A stretch of 64,000 nucleotides of DNA, from assembly GCA_041397365.1 (NCBI GenBank), contig JAWKWT010000010.1:1-64000 (forward strand), written 5' to 3'. How positions within the stretch are numbered: position 1 is the stretch's first letter; each line of letters begins with the position of its first letter. Origin of the DNA: P52-10 sp041397365. GTDB lineage: Bacteria > Pseudomonadota > Alphaproteobacteria > Rhizobiales > Xanthobacteraceae. Below, piece by piece: positions 8,383-16,892 of this stretch. A program made the translations under genes and the position numbers. The notes beneath the pieces are model-generated. The model was not told the DNA's origin. It did not search any database and was given only the letters and a program-made list of their open reading frames with translations.

Positions 8383-9072
8383 ATGCAGGCGCAGGACGTG
8401 ATGGCTCGGGGCGTGATCGCCATCGGCCCGGATATGCCGGTTCAATTCGCCGCGCGCGCCATGATTAGCAACAAGGTCAGCGCGCTCGTGGTCATGGGAA
8501 TCGACGCGAGACTGATGGGCATCATCTCCGAAGGTGATCTGCTTCGACGGGTCGAAACCGGGACGGAACAGACGCATTCCGCGTGGCCGGAGATGTTCGT
8601 GTCGTCCGATACGCTGACGAGGGAGTTCATCAAATCCCACGGAAAGCGCGCGCGCGACGTGATGACGCGGGATGTTATCACGGCCGCGCCCGAGACGCCG
8701 CTGCGCGAAATTGCCGATCTGATGGAAAAGCACGGCGTCAAGCGGGTGCCGATCCTGAAGGGCGACGTAGTGGTCGGCATCGTCAGCCGCGCCGATTTCC
8801 TGCGTGCTTTGGCGAGCGTCAATGAAACCGTCGATTGGAGCGAGAGCGATCGTACGATGCACGAGCGTTTCGTCGACAGCATCAAGGGTCAGCCCTGGGC
8901 CAACCGGCCGTTCAATGTCGCCATCGACGAGAGACGCGCCGAACTCTGGGGATATGTTTACAGCGAGGCCGAGAAAACCGCGGTTCGCGTTGCGGCCGAG
9001 GCGATTCCGGGCATCGAGTCGGTCGTCGATCATCTGCGGGTGCTGCCTCCCTCGGCCGAGAGCTGGCAATAA
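8383..9072 (+). CDS. CBS domain pair plus BON domain protein (copy 1)
   Basis: About 229 residues. Two CBS motifs occupy residues 1-150: MQAQDVMARGVIAIGPDMPV with GIISEGDLLRR, then RARDVMTRDVITAAPETPL with GIVSRADFLRA. A BON domain follows (about 155-229), with VDSIKGQPW and the closing VRVAAEAIPGIESVVDHL. CBS pairs usually bind adenine nucleotides and BON domains often contact membranes or lipids, so an energy-sensing role is plausible. Start 8383 follows GAGGAGACTCGC. The gene at 9758 is a paralogue of the same architecture, with a cytochrome c gene between them. Confidence 0.9.
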   Translation: MQAQDVMARGVIAIGPDMPVQFAARAMISNKVSALVVMGIDARLMGIISEGDLLRRVETGTEQTHSAWPEMFVSSDTLTREFIKSHGKRARDVMTRDVITAAPETPLREIADLMEKHGVKRVPILKGDVVVGIVSRADFLRALASVNETVDWSESDRTMHERFVDSIKGQPWANRPFNVAIDERRAELWGYVYSEAEKTAVRVAAEAIPGIESVVDHLRVLPPSAESWQ

Positions 9073-9243
9073 AGCCCGTCGCGGCTCGATCGGCGATCCG
9101 GATCGCGCGGGGTTCATGGCGGCCGGCAAGCTTGATCGCTCGGCGTCCGATCCTAAATTTTCTGAAAGGGCGTAAGGCCGTTCGCCGTCCCGCAGGGGAG
9201 CCGTGCATGTGGTTCGGCCCGCCGCCGCCGGCTCAGGAATTGC

Positions 9244-9267
9244 CCTTAAGAACAATATCCGAATTTC
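9244..9267 (+). promoter_or_regulatory. Conserved upstream motif, copy 2 (before cytochrome c gene)
   Basis: CCTTAAGAACAAT followed by ATCCGAATTTC, 22 of 24 bases identical to the block at 6242-6265. It lies 81 bases upstream of the cytochrome c start (9325). The rest of the 9073-9324 interval holds no gene or hairpin that I can recognise. Confidence 0.5.
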
Positions 9268-9324
9268 AAAAGGATCGGGCCGGACTAAATCGATGTCTGA
9301 CATATCGAACGAAGAGTCCGCGAC

Positions 9325-9735
9325 ATGACGTCACTCGCCGCCGAAACTGCCATGACTTCGGCTCGCCATTGCGCTCAGCCGTCGCTTCCTGCCGTGCGTC
9401 GCCCCCGGCGCGGAGCCGGTCTTCTTGCCACTTTGGTGGCGATCCTGTGCCTGCCTGTGATGCAAGCGCCGGCGCTCGGCGCTTCGCCGGCCGAAATGCG
9501 CGGACAGTTCTTCGCACGAACCAACTGCGCGGGCTGCCATTCGATCGACAAGGTGACGGCGAGTCCGCTCAAGCTTGCGCCGCCGTTTCGCGAACTGCAT
9601 AAACGTTATCCGATCGAAAGTCTCGCGGAGGCGTTCGCGGAGGGCATTTCCACCGGGCATCCGACCATGCCCGAGTTCCAGCTCGACGCGGACCAGATCA
9701 ACGATCTTCTTTCGTTCATGCAATCGCTTCAATGA
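9325..9735 (+). CDS. Single-haem cytochrome c
   Basis: 136 residues. The N-terminal half has a basic region (VRRPRRG) and a hydrophobic segment at about residues 31-52 ending at ALGAS, which looks like a signal peptide for export. The haem site is C68-A-G-C71-H72, and Met115 in GHPTMPEF is the likely second axial ligand. It should be a periplasmic electron carrier. The start could also be the ATG at 9352. It sits between two CBS-BON genes, 22 bases before the second, and has the upstream motif shared with the universal stress gene, suggesting common control, possibly by oxygen or energy status. Confidence 0.85.
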   Translation: MTSLAAETAMTSARHCAQPSLPAVRRPRRGAGLLATLVAILCLPVMQAPALGASPAEMRGQFFARTNCAGCHSIDKVTASPLKLAPPFRELHKRYPIESLAEAFAEGISTGHPTMPEFQLDADQINDLLSFMQSLQ

Positions 9736-9757
9736 GCTTGGTACTGGAGGACGGAAC

Positions 9758-10477
9758 ATGCGTGCTTATCAGATTATGACCCCCAGGCTGACGACCGTGC
9801 GGATCGACACCCCGATCGCGAAGGCAGCCGAACTGATGCTTGAGAAGCGGGTGAGCGGCCTGCCGGTTGTCGACGCCAAGGGCCATCTCGTGGGGATTGT
9901 GTCCGAAGGCGACTTCCTTCGCCGCGGTGAGATCGGCACGCGGCATCGCCGCTCCGGCTGGCTGGAGTTTTTCGTCGGCCCAGGCAAGCTGGCGTCCGAA
10001 TTCGTCAAGGAAGAGGGGCGCACCGTCGGCGACGTGATGACGCGCGATCCGGTGACGATCGCCGAGGACGCTACGCTGGAAGATATCGTCCAGATCATGG
10101 AGCAGAAAGGCATCAAGCGTCTTCCGGTCCTGCGCAATGGCGATCTGATCGGCATCGTCACGCGCGCCAATCTGCTTCAGGCCGTGGCCAATCTCGCGCG
10201 CGACGCGTCGCAGCCCAGCACCGATGACGATACGCTCCGCAAGGAGATTCTGAACGCGATCGAAAGCCAGCCGTGGAGCCCGATGGGCCTCAACGCGGTG
10301 GTTCGCGACGGGATCGTGGACCTCAGCGGCGTCATCACCGACGATCGCCAGCGCAACGCCGTCGTCGTCGCCGCGAAGAACGTTCCGGGCGTCAAGGCGG
10401 TGCACGATCACATGTGCTGGGTCGACACGATGTCGGGCTTCTACGTCGAGGCCCCGAGCGACCAGAAGTCGTCCTGA
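9758..10477 (+). CDS. CBS domain pair plus BON domain protein (copy 2)
   Basis: About 239 residues, same architecture as the gene at 8383. First CBS: MRAYQIMTPRLTTVRIDTP with GIVSEGDFLRRGEIG; second CBS: TVGDVMTRDPVTIAEDATLE with GIVTRANLLQAV; then a BON domain (about 165-225) with LNAIESQPWSP and VVAAKNVPGVKAVHDHM. The DVMTRD core and the FV(S/G)...EF(I/V)K linker are shared by both copies, which points to duplication. Start 9758 has GGAGG 7 bases upstream. It probably shares a transcript with the cytochrome c gene just before it. It converges, with a 2-base gap, on the VOC gene. Confidence 0.9.
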   Translation: MRAYQIMTPRLTTVRIDTPIAKAAELMLEKRVSGLPVVDAKGHLVGIVSEGDFLRRGEIGTRHRRSGWLEFFVGPGKLASEFVKEEGRTVGDVMTRDPVTIAEDATLEDIVQIMEQKGIKRLPVLRNGDLIGIVTRANLLQAVANLARDASQPSTDDDTLRKEILNAIESQPWSPMGLNAVVRDGIVDLSGVITDDRQRNAVVVAAKNVPGVKAVHDHMCWVDTMSGFYVEAPSDQKSS

Positions 10478-10479
10478 TA

Positions 10480-11292
10480 TCAGGCCGCCTCGTCCTTCGG
10501 CACGGCGCTGAGCATGATGGTCGGCACATTGCAGGTGCCGGAGCGCACGGTGAGAACGCTGCTTCCGGGCCTGCGGCCTTTCTTCGCCTCGGACGTGTCG
10601 AGGCCGGCAGCCTGCAACCGGCTCTGGGCATCGGCGGCGTCGGTGACGCGCCAGGCGACGCCCCAGAGCTGGTCCGGCAGGTCGGAGACACCCTTCGCCA
10701 GCGAATGGCCGATCTCGACGCGCACGCCGCCGCAGACGAAGAACAACAGCCGCGATCCCCAATCGGCATTGGTGCGGTCCAGCGCGAAATCGAGACCGAG
10801 CCGGCCGCCGTAAAGCGCGACCGCCCGCTCCGGATTCGGGCAGCGGATGACGACATGATCGAGGCCGCTGACCGACGACCTCACTTGCGAGATCGCTTGC
10901 GCGTCGCGCGCAGAATCGGTTTCGACGACCAGGAGCGGCGCGCCATGGGTAGAGCCGAGTTCGATCGATGCTGCGCGCCGCGTCAGATCGCCGGTGCCTT
11001 GCCCCTTATAGGTCTGTTGCACGACCGGCCCCATTCCAAGACCGCGGCGGCCGAGTTTTCGCGCGGTGGCCTCAATATCGGCGGCCTCGAAGCCGAGGCC
11101 GATGAGGCCGGCTTCGCCGCCAGTCGCTTGCGAAATCTCCAGCGCCATGTTCGCCAGTTGAAACCGGTAGAACGGCTGGCCGTCCTCCGTCGTGTAGACG
11201 GAAGGCCGCTGGTCGAGAATGACGGCGTAGTCGTCGGCGGCCTGCCGCGGGGTGTCGGAGGCCAATGCAAGGTGGCTGACGGCTGTAATCAT
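10480..11292 (-). CDS. Two-domain VOC (glyoxalase/dioxygenase-like) protein
   Basis: About 270 residues on the minus strand. Two vicinal-oxygen-chelate modules are visible: the first begins ITAVSHLALASDTPRQAADD, the second at SGLDHVVIRCPNPERAVALY with GLDFALDRTNADWG and RVEIGHSL. The paired layout resembles glyoxalase-like domain proteins, whose substrates are mostly unknown. ATG 11292 is chosen; TTG 11307 is an in-frame alternative. It is the last gene of a leftward run with a TetR regulator and three MATE transporters. Confidence 0.8.
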   Translation of the reverse strand: MITAVSHLALASDTPRQAADDYAVILDQRPSVYTTEDGQPFYRFQLANMALEISQATGGEAGLIGLGFEAADIEATARKLGRRGLGMGPVVQQTYKGQGTGDLTRRAASIELGSTHGAPLLVVETDSARDAQAISQVRSSVSGLDHVVIRCPNPERAVALYGGRLGLDFALDRTNADWGSRLLFFVCGGVRVEIGHSLAKGVSDLPDQLWGVAWRVTDAADAQSRLQAAGLDTSEAKKGRRPGSSVLTVRSGTCNVPTIMLSAVPKDEAA

Positions 11293-11316
11293 AATTCTGT
11301 CCGGCAATGATGAATT

Positions 11317-11904
11317 TTAGGAGCCTTTGCCGATCTGCAACGCGGCGGCGATGCCGGCGTCGATGACGGATTGCGACATGGCGCTGTCGCTGATGGCGCG
11401 CGACAATTGCAGCGCGCCGATCATCGTCGAGAACACGGCATAGGCGCGCGTCTGCCGGTCGGCGACATGCTCGGGCAGCGCGCTGGCGATGATCTGAAGC
11501 GTTTGCGACAGACCTTCGGTGAAGGCTTCGCGCGTCTTGCGCGGGTGGCGGGCGATCTCCGAGCCGAGCGCGGCCACGCTGCAACCGCGATCGGGACGGT
11601 CGCGATGCAGCGTCGTGAGATAGGTGCGCACGATCGCTTCGAGCGGATCGCGCCCTTCGGCGCGGGCGGTGTCGATCTGGCGTTGCAGATGCGCGCGGCT
11701 TTTCATCGACGCTGTCGCCAGCGCCTCCTTCACCAGCGTCTCTTTCGACGAGAAGTGCGCATAGAAGCCGCCATGGGTCAGCCCCACATCGGCCATCAGG
11801 TCGACGACGCCGGTCGAGCCGATGCCGTCCTTGCGAAACCGCCGCGCGGCGGCCTCAACCACCTTCTTGTGGGTTTCCTGCTTGTGTTCCTTGCCGTAGC
11901 GCAT
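11317..11904 (-). CDS. TetR family transcriptional regulator
   Basis: 195 residues. The N-terminal helix-turn-helix (about residues 10-57) shows KVVEAAARRFRKDGIGSTGV, then LMADVGLTHGGFYAHFSSKE, the hallmark of TetR proteins. The C-terminal part fits a ligand-binding helical domain. It lies 24 bases upstream of the VOC gene and downstream of three MATE genes on the same strand, so it is a good candidate repressor of the VOC gene and/or the exporters, responding to an exported compound. The ligand is not known. Confidence 0.92.
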   Translation of the reverse strand: MRYGKEHKQETHKKVVEAAARRFRKDGIGSTGVVDLMADVGLTHGGFYAHFSSKETLVKEALATASMKSRAHLQRQIDTARAEGRDPLEAIVRTYLTTLHRDRPDRGCSVAALGSEIARHPRKTREAFTEGLSQTLQIIASALPEHVADRQTRAYAVFSTMIGALQLSRAISDSAMSQSVIDAGIAAALQIGKGS

Positions 11905-11966
11905 GGCCTAGACGTCTCCGGAAATCCAAAATGCGCATCGCGATGCCTGTCTCTCGAACCCGCGTC

Positions 11967-13379
11967 TCAAGCTTTTTTGGGCGCGGGCCGCGACGGCTCC
12001 CATTCGGTGAACCATACGGATGCGATCGCGGCAAGACCGTACACCACCATCGACGCCGCCGCGAGCAGGAACAGCGACCAGCCCGGCGCATCGATCGTCA
12101 GCAGAATGAAGCCGCCGAGGGCGACCACGATCAGCCGGCAGCTTTGCGCCAGCACCGGGCCGAGAATCTTGCCGGAGCCTTGCGAGGAGAAATAGAGGCT
12201 GAGCGCCAGGCCGAGGAAGCCGAAAGCGGGACCGGCCATATGGAAATACTGCCGGGCCGCCTCCAGCACCTGCGGGTTGCTGGTGAACTGCGCGGCCCAC
12301 AGATCCGGCGCGATCGCCAGCACGATGCCGACCGACCCGACCACGCAGGCGGCGAGAATGCCGGCCGTCCATGCGACCTTGCGCGCCCGCGCGATGTTGC
12401 CCGCGCCGACATTCATGCCGACGATGGGCACCGAGGCGACGCCGATCGAGGCCGCGATCGGCACCAGCATGAATTCGAGGCGGGCACCGATGCCGTAGCC
12501 GGCGAGCGTCACCGTTCCATAGCGCGAGAGCAGGCGCGTGAAGATCAGGACGGTGGCGACCGATTGCAGCGGGGAAAGGCAGGCGATGGCCCCGACCTTC
12601 AGAATGTCGAAGAACATGCCGCGTTGCAGGCGGAACGTCCTGAGATCGAGGCGCAGGCGTGTCCTGCCGCTGAACAGCAGAAACGCCAGGAAGATCGCGG
12701 CGAGCGCGTAGGCGATCAACTGGCCGCAGGCGACGCCGCGCATCCCGAATTGCGGCACGCCGAACAGGCCGAGGCCGAGCGTTCCGCCGATGGCGATCTG
12801 CAATGCGGCCGTGACGAGCAGCGTGGAGGACGGCATCTTCATGTTGCCGGTGCCGCGCAGGATCGACGCCAGTGTATTGGTCAGCCAGACACCGACCGCG
12901 CCGGAGAACAGCACGTTGGAAAAGGCGGTCGCTTCCTCCAGCACGCGTCCCTGTCCGCCGAGCAGGGCGAAGAAGGTCGGCCCGAACGTCAGCAGGACCG
13001 TGGTGAAGACCAGCCCGCCGCAAAGGCCGATCACCAGCGCGTGCCCCGCCAGTGTCGAGGCGCGTTCGACATCGCCCGCCCCGAGCGCGCGGCTGATGGC
13101 GGAGGAGACGCCGCCGCCCATCGCGCCCGCCGACATCATGCCCATCAGCACGATGAACGGAAACACCAGCGCGATCGCCGCCAGCGGCTCCAGGCCCAGC
13201 CGGCCGATGTAACTGGTTTCGGCGATGACGATCAGCGTCGAGGCCGACATCGACACCATGTTGGGCAAGGCGAAACGGATCAGCACGGACAGCACTGGCC
13301 CTTCAAGAACCGGATTGGCGGCCTGCGCTCGTGGTGCGGCCGTCAGTCTCGGTGCCGCCTCTGCGGTGTTGTCGGTCAT
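11967..13379 (-). CDS. MATE family efflux transporter (copy 1 of 3)
   Basis: About 470 residues with 12 expected membrane segments. The core is LIRFALPNMVSMSASTLIVI, ETSYIGRLGLEPLAAIALVF and MGGGVSSAISRALGAGD, shared almost word for word by the next two genes. MATE proteins expel cationic drugs or metabolites in exchange for sodium or protons across the inner membrane. ATG 13379 (MTDNTAEAAP) is preferred to the longer frame from 13475. About 120 bases separate it from the MATE gene upstream. This is the most downstream copy of the tandem array and is next to the TetR gene. Confidence 0.9.
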   Translation of the reverse strand: MTDNTAEAAPRLTAAPRAQAANPVLEGPVLSVLIRFALPNMVSMSASTLIVIAETSYIGRLGLEPLAAIALVFPFIVLMGMMSAGAMGGGVSSAISRALGAGDVERASTLAGHALVIGLCGGLVFTTVLLTFGPTFFALLGGQGRVLEEATAFSNVLFSGAVGVWLTNTLASILRGTGNMKMPSSTLLVTAALQIAIGGTLGLGLFGVPQFGMRGVACGQLIAYALAAIFLAFLLFSGRTRLRLDLRTFRLQRGMFFDILKVGAIACLSPLQSVATVLIFTRLLSRYGTVTLAGYGIGARLEFMLVPIAASIGVASVPIVGMNVGAGNIARARKVAWTAGILAACVVGSVGIVLAIAPDLWAAQFTSNPQVLEAARQYFHMAGPAFGFLGLALSLYFSSQGSGKILGPVLAQSCRLIVVALGGFILLTIDAPGWSLFLLAAASMVVYGLAAIASVWFTEWEPSRPAPKKA

Positions 13380-13499
13380 GAGCCTGCCTGCCGCTCCGAA
13401 AGAAATGAAGTCAGTAAATATTATTGCTATCATATAAAATGGCGAAGCAGGGCGCGTCTCCCCATGATTTCTCATAGCTTCGATGCGGCGAACCGGGGA

Positions 13500-14939
13500 T
13501 CAGGCTTTTGCCGGTCGCGGTGCCCAGGAGGTGGTCCACACCGCGAAGGCGCAGGACAGGCCGAGCAAAACCATCGATGCGGCGGCGAGGAAGAAGAACG
13601 CCGTCTCCGAGGCGTCGATGCGCGTCAGCCATAGTCCGCCAAGGACGACGAACACCAGCCGGCTCGTCTGGGAGAGGACCGGGCCGATGATCTTGGCCGC
13701 GCCCTGCGAGGAGAAATAGAGCGCCATGTTGAGGCCGATGAAGCCCAAGGTCGGGCTCGAAATGTGCAAGTACCGGCTGCTCGCCGCCCGCACGCCGGGA
13801 TCGTTGGTGAACAGGCCGACCCAGATTTCCGGGAAGATCGACAGCAGCGTGCCGATCACGCCGAGCACGCCGAACGAAACGGCGGCCGCTGTCCAGGCGA
13901 CGCGGCGCGCGCGCTCGACGCGGTTCGCGCCGATCGCCATGCCGACCATCGGCGTGGCGCTGACGCCGATGGCGAAGGCGATCGAGGTCAGCATGAATTC
14001 CAGCCGCGTGCCGATGCCGTAGCCGGCGAGGACTTCGGTGCCGAAGCGGGCCAGCATCGACGTCAGGATGGTGACGGTCAGCACCGATTGGAGCGGCGAG
14101 AACACCGAGATCGCGCCGACCTTCAGGATGTCGAAGAACATCTCGCCATGAAAGCGGAAGCCTTTCAGGGTCAGTTTGACGCGGCTGTTTCCGGACATCA
14201 GGAACCAGCCCATGACGAGAATGCTGACCGAGAACGCGATCAGCGTGCCGGAGGCGACGCCGCGCATGCCGAATTGCGGAAACGGTCCGAGCCCCAGCGC
14301 CAGCGCGCCGCCGAGCGTGATCTGGATGCCGGCGGAGGAGAACACCAGCGCCGAGGGCAGCTTCATGTTGCCGGTGCCGCGCAGGATCGCGGCGAAGGTC
14401 TGCATGATCCAAGGAATGATCGCGCCGCCGAAGAAAATCTGCACATAGGACATGGCCTCGCTCAGCACCCGTCCGCGCCCGCCGAGCAGCGTCAGCAGAT
14501 TGCGGCCGAATACCAGCATCACGAACATGAAAGTGAGGCCGAAACAGATGCCGATCATCAATGCGTGCATCGCCAGCGCCGATGCGCGGGCGTCGTCGCG
14601 CGCGCCGAGCGCACGTGCGATCGCCGACGTCACGCCGCCGCCCATCGCGCCGCCGGACATGGTCATCGTCACCATGATGAACGGAAACACCAGCGCCATC
14701 GCCGCCAGCGGCTCGATGCCGAGCCGGCCGATATAGGAGGTCTCCGCGATCACCACCGCCATGCCGGCGCCGAGCGCGAGCGTGTTCGGTGTCGCCATCT
14801 TCAGCAGTCGCGGCAGGATCGGATCGTCGAGCAGCGGATTCTTCGGAACGGGGGACCGGTCCTCCGGTTCGGGATCGCCTGCCGCAGGGGCGGTTTGGCG
14901 TGAAGCCGCCTGGGATTTCGCCGCTTTGAGATTGACCAT
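13500..14939 (-). CDS. MATE family efflux transporter (copy 2 of 3)
   Basis: About 479 residues. A hydrophilic tail of ~50 residues rich in Ala, Pro and charged residues precedes LLKMATPNTLALGAGMAVVI and ETSYIGRLGIEPLAAMALVF. The GGAMGGGVTSAIARALGARD motif and FFDILKVGAISVFSPLQSV match the flanking copies. It should be an inner-membrane multidrug/metabolite exporter. ATG 14939 (MVNLKAAKSQ) is taken as the start; the frame remains open up to 15104 but there it runs through an intergenic hairpin repeat. Middle gene of a three-gene tandem duplication. Confidence 0.88.
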   Translation of the reverse strand: MVNLKAAKSQAASRQTAPAAGDPEPEDRSPVPKNPLLDDPILPRLLKMATPNTLALGAGMAVVIAETSYIGRLGIEPLAAMALVFPFIMVTMTMSGGAMGGGVTSAIARALGARDDARASALAMHALMIGICFGLTFMFVMLVFGRNLLTLLGGRGRVLSEAMSYVQIFFGGAIIPWIMQTFAAILRGTGNMKLPSALVFSSAGIQITLGGALALGLGPFPQFGMRGVASGTLIAFSVSILVMGWFLMSGNSRVKLTLKGFRFHGEMFFDILKVGAISVFSPLQSVLTVTILTSMLARFGTEVLAGYGIGTRLEFMLTSIAFAIGVSATPMVGMAIGANRVERARRVAWTAAAVSFGVLGVIGTLLSIFPEIWVGLFTNDPGVRAASSRYLHISSPTLGFIGLNMALYFSSQGAAKIIGPVLSQTSRLVFVVLGGLWLTRIDASETAFFFLAAASMVLLGLSCAFAVWTTSWAPRPAKA

Positions 14940-15072
14940 GGCAGGTTCCGGATGCACTGCGATGGCCGCGTCGCAGCGCCGATCCGCATATTGGTTTGAT
15001 TCTAACGGAACAAGGGAAGCCTGCAAACAGGAGGTGCGCATCGCAGGATTGCGCCAGAACCTTTTTTTATTC

Positions 15073-15121
15073 GAGCATGATCTATTCCGAAAACCGGTTC
15101 CCACTTTTCGGGATCATGCTC
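15073..15121 (+). repeat. Hairpin repeat (GAGCATGAT...ATCATGCTC), copy A
   Basis: Arms GAGCATGAT (15073-15081) and ATCATGCTC (15113-15121) enclose a second hairpin CCGAAAACCGG and CCCACTTTTCGG. It sits between MATE copies 3 and 2 and abuts the stop codon of copy 3. Similar elements occur at 23035, 23560, 24667, 30736 and 36995, often touching a stop codon. It looks like a dispersed intergenic palindromic element. Confidence 0.8.
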
Positions 15122-16557
15122 TAACGGGCCGGCTTCAGGGCGGCGCTCCACGGTGTCCAATGGATGGTTGCGGCCGTAAACAGGCCGAAGGCCGCCATCG
15201 CTGTGGCCGCCAGCACGAAAAACCAGATGTACCCGACGCCCATCGAGATCAGCCACCAGCCGCCGAAGATCACCACCGACAGACGGACGGTCTGGGCCAG
15301 AACCGATCCGAGCACTTTCGCCGCGCCCTGTGACGAGAAATAGAGCGAAATGCCGACCGCCAGCAGCGAGAAGGTCGGCCCGGCGATCCACAGATATTCG
15401 CCGGTGACCTTTCGCACCTGCAAATTGTCGGTGAACAGGCCGGTCCACAGATCGGGAAACAGCGCGAGCGGCGCGACCAGCGCGCCGACGCCGAGCGCGG
15501 AGATCGCGGCTCCGGTCCAGGCGACCCGGCGTGCTCGGAAAATCTGACCGGAGCCGACCGCCATGCCGACCATCGGCACCGAGGCGACGCCGCAGGAGAA
15601 CGCGATCGAGGTGATGAGAAATTCCAGTCGCGCACCGATACCGTAAGCCGCCAGAACTTCCGGTCCGAACCGGGCCAGCATCGATGTCAGCATCGCCGTC
15701 GTCAGTACCGACTGGATCGGATAGAGGCAGGCCAGCGCGCCCACTTTCAGGATGTCGAGGAACATCTCCCGGTAAAAGCGAAATCCCGGCACCCACAACG
15801 ATATGCGACTGCGGCCGCTCGGGATGTACCAGCCCATGACCGCGACGCCGATGGCGACGCCGCCGAGCTGGCCGATGGCGATGCCGCGTAGTCCGAGTTG
15901 CGGCAGACTGACAAGCCCGAGACTGAGCCCGCCGCCGATCACGATCTGGCTGATGGCGGAGATAAAAGCCATGGTCGACGGCAGCACCATGTTGCCGGTG
16001 CCGCGCAGGATCGCCATCATCGTGTTCATCAGCCAGATCAGCACGACGCCGGAGAAATAGATCTGCGAGAAGGCCAGCGCTTCGGCGAGCACCGCGTCGC
16101 GCCCGCCCATCCATGTCAGAATCCGTTCGCCGAAAGTCAGCAGCAGCACGCTGAAGGCCAGGCCGGTGCAGACGCCAATGGTCAGCGCATGGATCGCAAG
16201 CGTGGATGCGCGCGTCAGATCGTTCGCGCCGATCGCGCGTGCGATCGCCGACGCAACGCCGCCGCCCATCGCGCCGCCGGACATCGTCATCATCAGGATG
16301 ATGAGCGGAAACATCAGCGCGATCGCCGCCAGCGGCGCGATGCCGAGCAGGCCGATATAGGTCGTCTCCGCGATCAGCACCGCAATGCTCGCGCCCATCG
16401 CCAGAATGTTCGGCAGCGCCAGCCGCAGCAGCGTCGGCGTGATCGCGTCATCCAGAATGGGATTGCGGGGGCGGCCGGCCTCGCTGTCGGGCGCGCCAGT
16501 TGCCGGACCAGCGTGCGGATTGGCCGCAGCCGCGTCCGTCCGCTTCAGCACGGCCAT
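15121..16557 (-). CDS. MATE family efflux transporter (copy 3 of 3)
   Basis: 478 residues. After a hydrophilic leader with NPHAGPATGAPDSEAG, the transporter starts at LLRLALPNILAMGASIAVLI, with ETTYIGLLGIAPLAAIALMF and MGGGVASAIARAIGAND. Twelve membrane segments are expected. It is the most upstream copy, transcribed leftward, so the promoter of the array should lie in 16558-16892. The three copies are clearly homologous but diverged, so the duplication is not recent. Confidence 0.9.
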   Translation of the reverse strand: MAVLKRTDAAAANPHAGPATGAPDSEAGRPRNPILDDAITPTLLRLALPNILAMGASIAVLIAETTYIGLLGIAPLAAIALMFPLIILMMTMSGGAMGGGVASAIARAIGANDLTRASTLAIHALTIGVCTGLAFSVLLLTFGERILTWMGGRDAVLAEALAFSQIYFSGVVLIWLMNTMMAILRGTGNMVLPSTMAFISAISQIVIGGGLSLGLVSLPQLGLRGIAIGQLGGVAIGVAVMGWYIPSGRSRISLWVPGFRFYREMFLDILKVGALACLYPIQSVLTTAMLTSMLARFGPEVLAAYGIGARLEFLITSIAFSCGVASVPMVGMAVGSGQIFRARRVAWTGAAISALGVGALVAPLALFPDLWTGLFTDNLQVRKVTGEYLWIAGPTFSLLAVGISLYFSSQGAAKVLGSVLAQTVRLSVVIFGGWWLISMGVGYIWFFVLAATAMAAFGLFTAATIHWTPWSAALKPAR

Positions 16558-16892
16558 TTCACCTCCCCGATCGCGCTCGTTTCGAGCCGGCGTTTGCGTT
16601 TGCTGCCGCCACCGCGATGCGGGCGATGCGAAGCAGGTTCTTCCGCTCCCCTATATCATTGGCGGCGGTGCGCCCATGCGCGTGGCGCGCATGTCACCAT
16701 GTCAGCCCGCGCAGGTCGCGCGGCTTTGTGCGGCGGAACGGTTTCGGACGGTATCGGGGAACGGTTTGACCGCTTCCCATGCGCCGTCTCCGGGGCTAAT
16801 GTCGGCCCGCATACTGATCTCGCCGGGCCGCGAAACCATGTCAGCGGTGCGGCGTTAATTCAGTCCGTTTCCCCACCATAGCGGATATAGCC
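16558..16892. other. Intergenic region between divergent MATE and sodB genes
   Basis: About 335 bases without a convincing gene. Both divergent promoters should lie here. I see one small inverted repeat, CATGCGCG/CGCGCATG at 16674-16692, and no recognised operator, riboswitch or RNA gene. Confidence 0.6.

Noticed and set aside
6158..9324. FNR/FixK boxes before the stress-cluster genes
   Set aside because: No TTGAT-N4-ATCAA or close variant found in the upstream regions despite the typical gene content.
11931..13634. 567-codon plus-strand frame across the MATE gene
   Set aside because: Arg/Gln/Asp-rich shadow of a membrane-protein gene with no fold signature.
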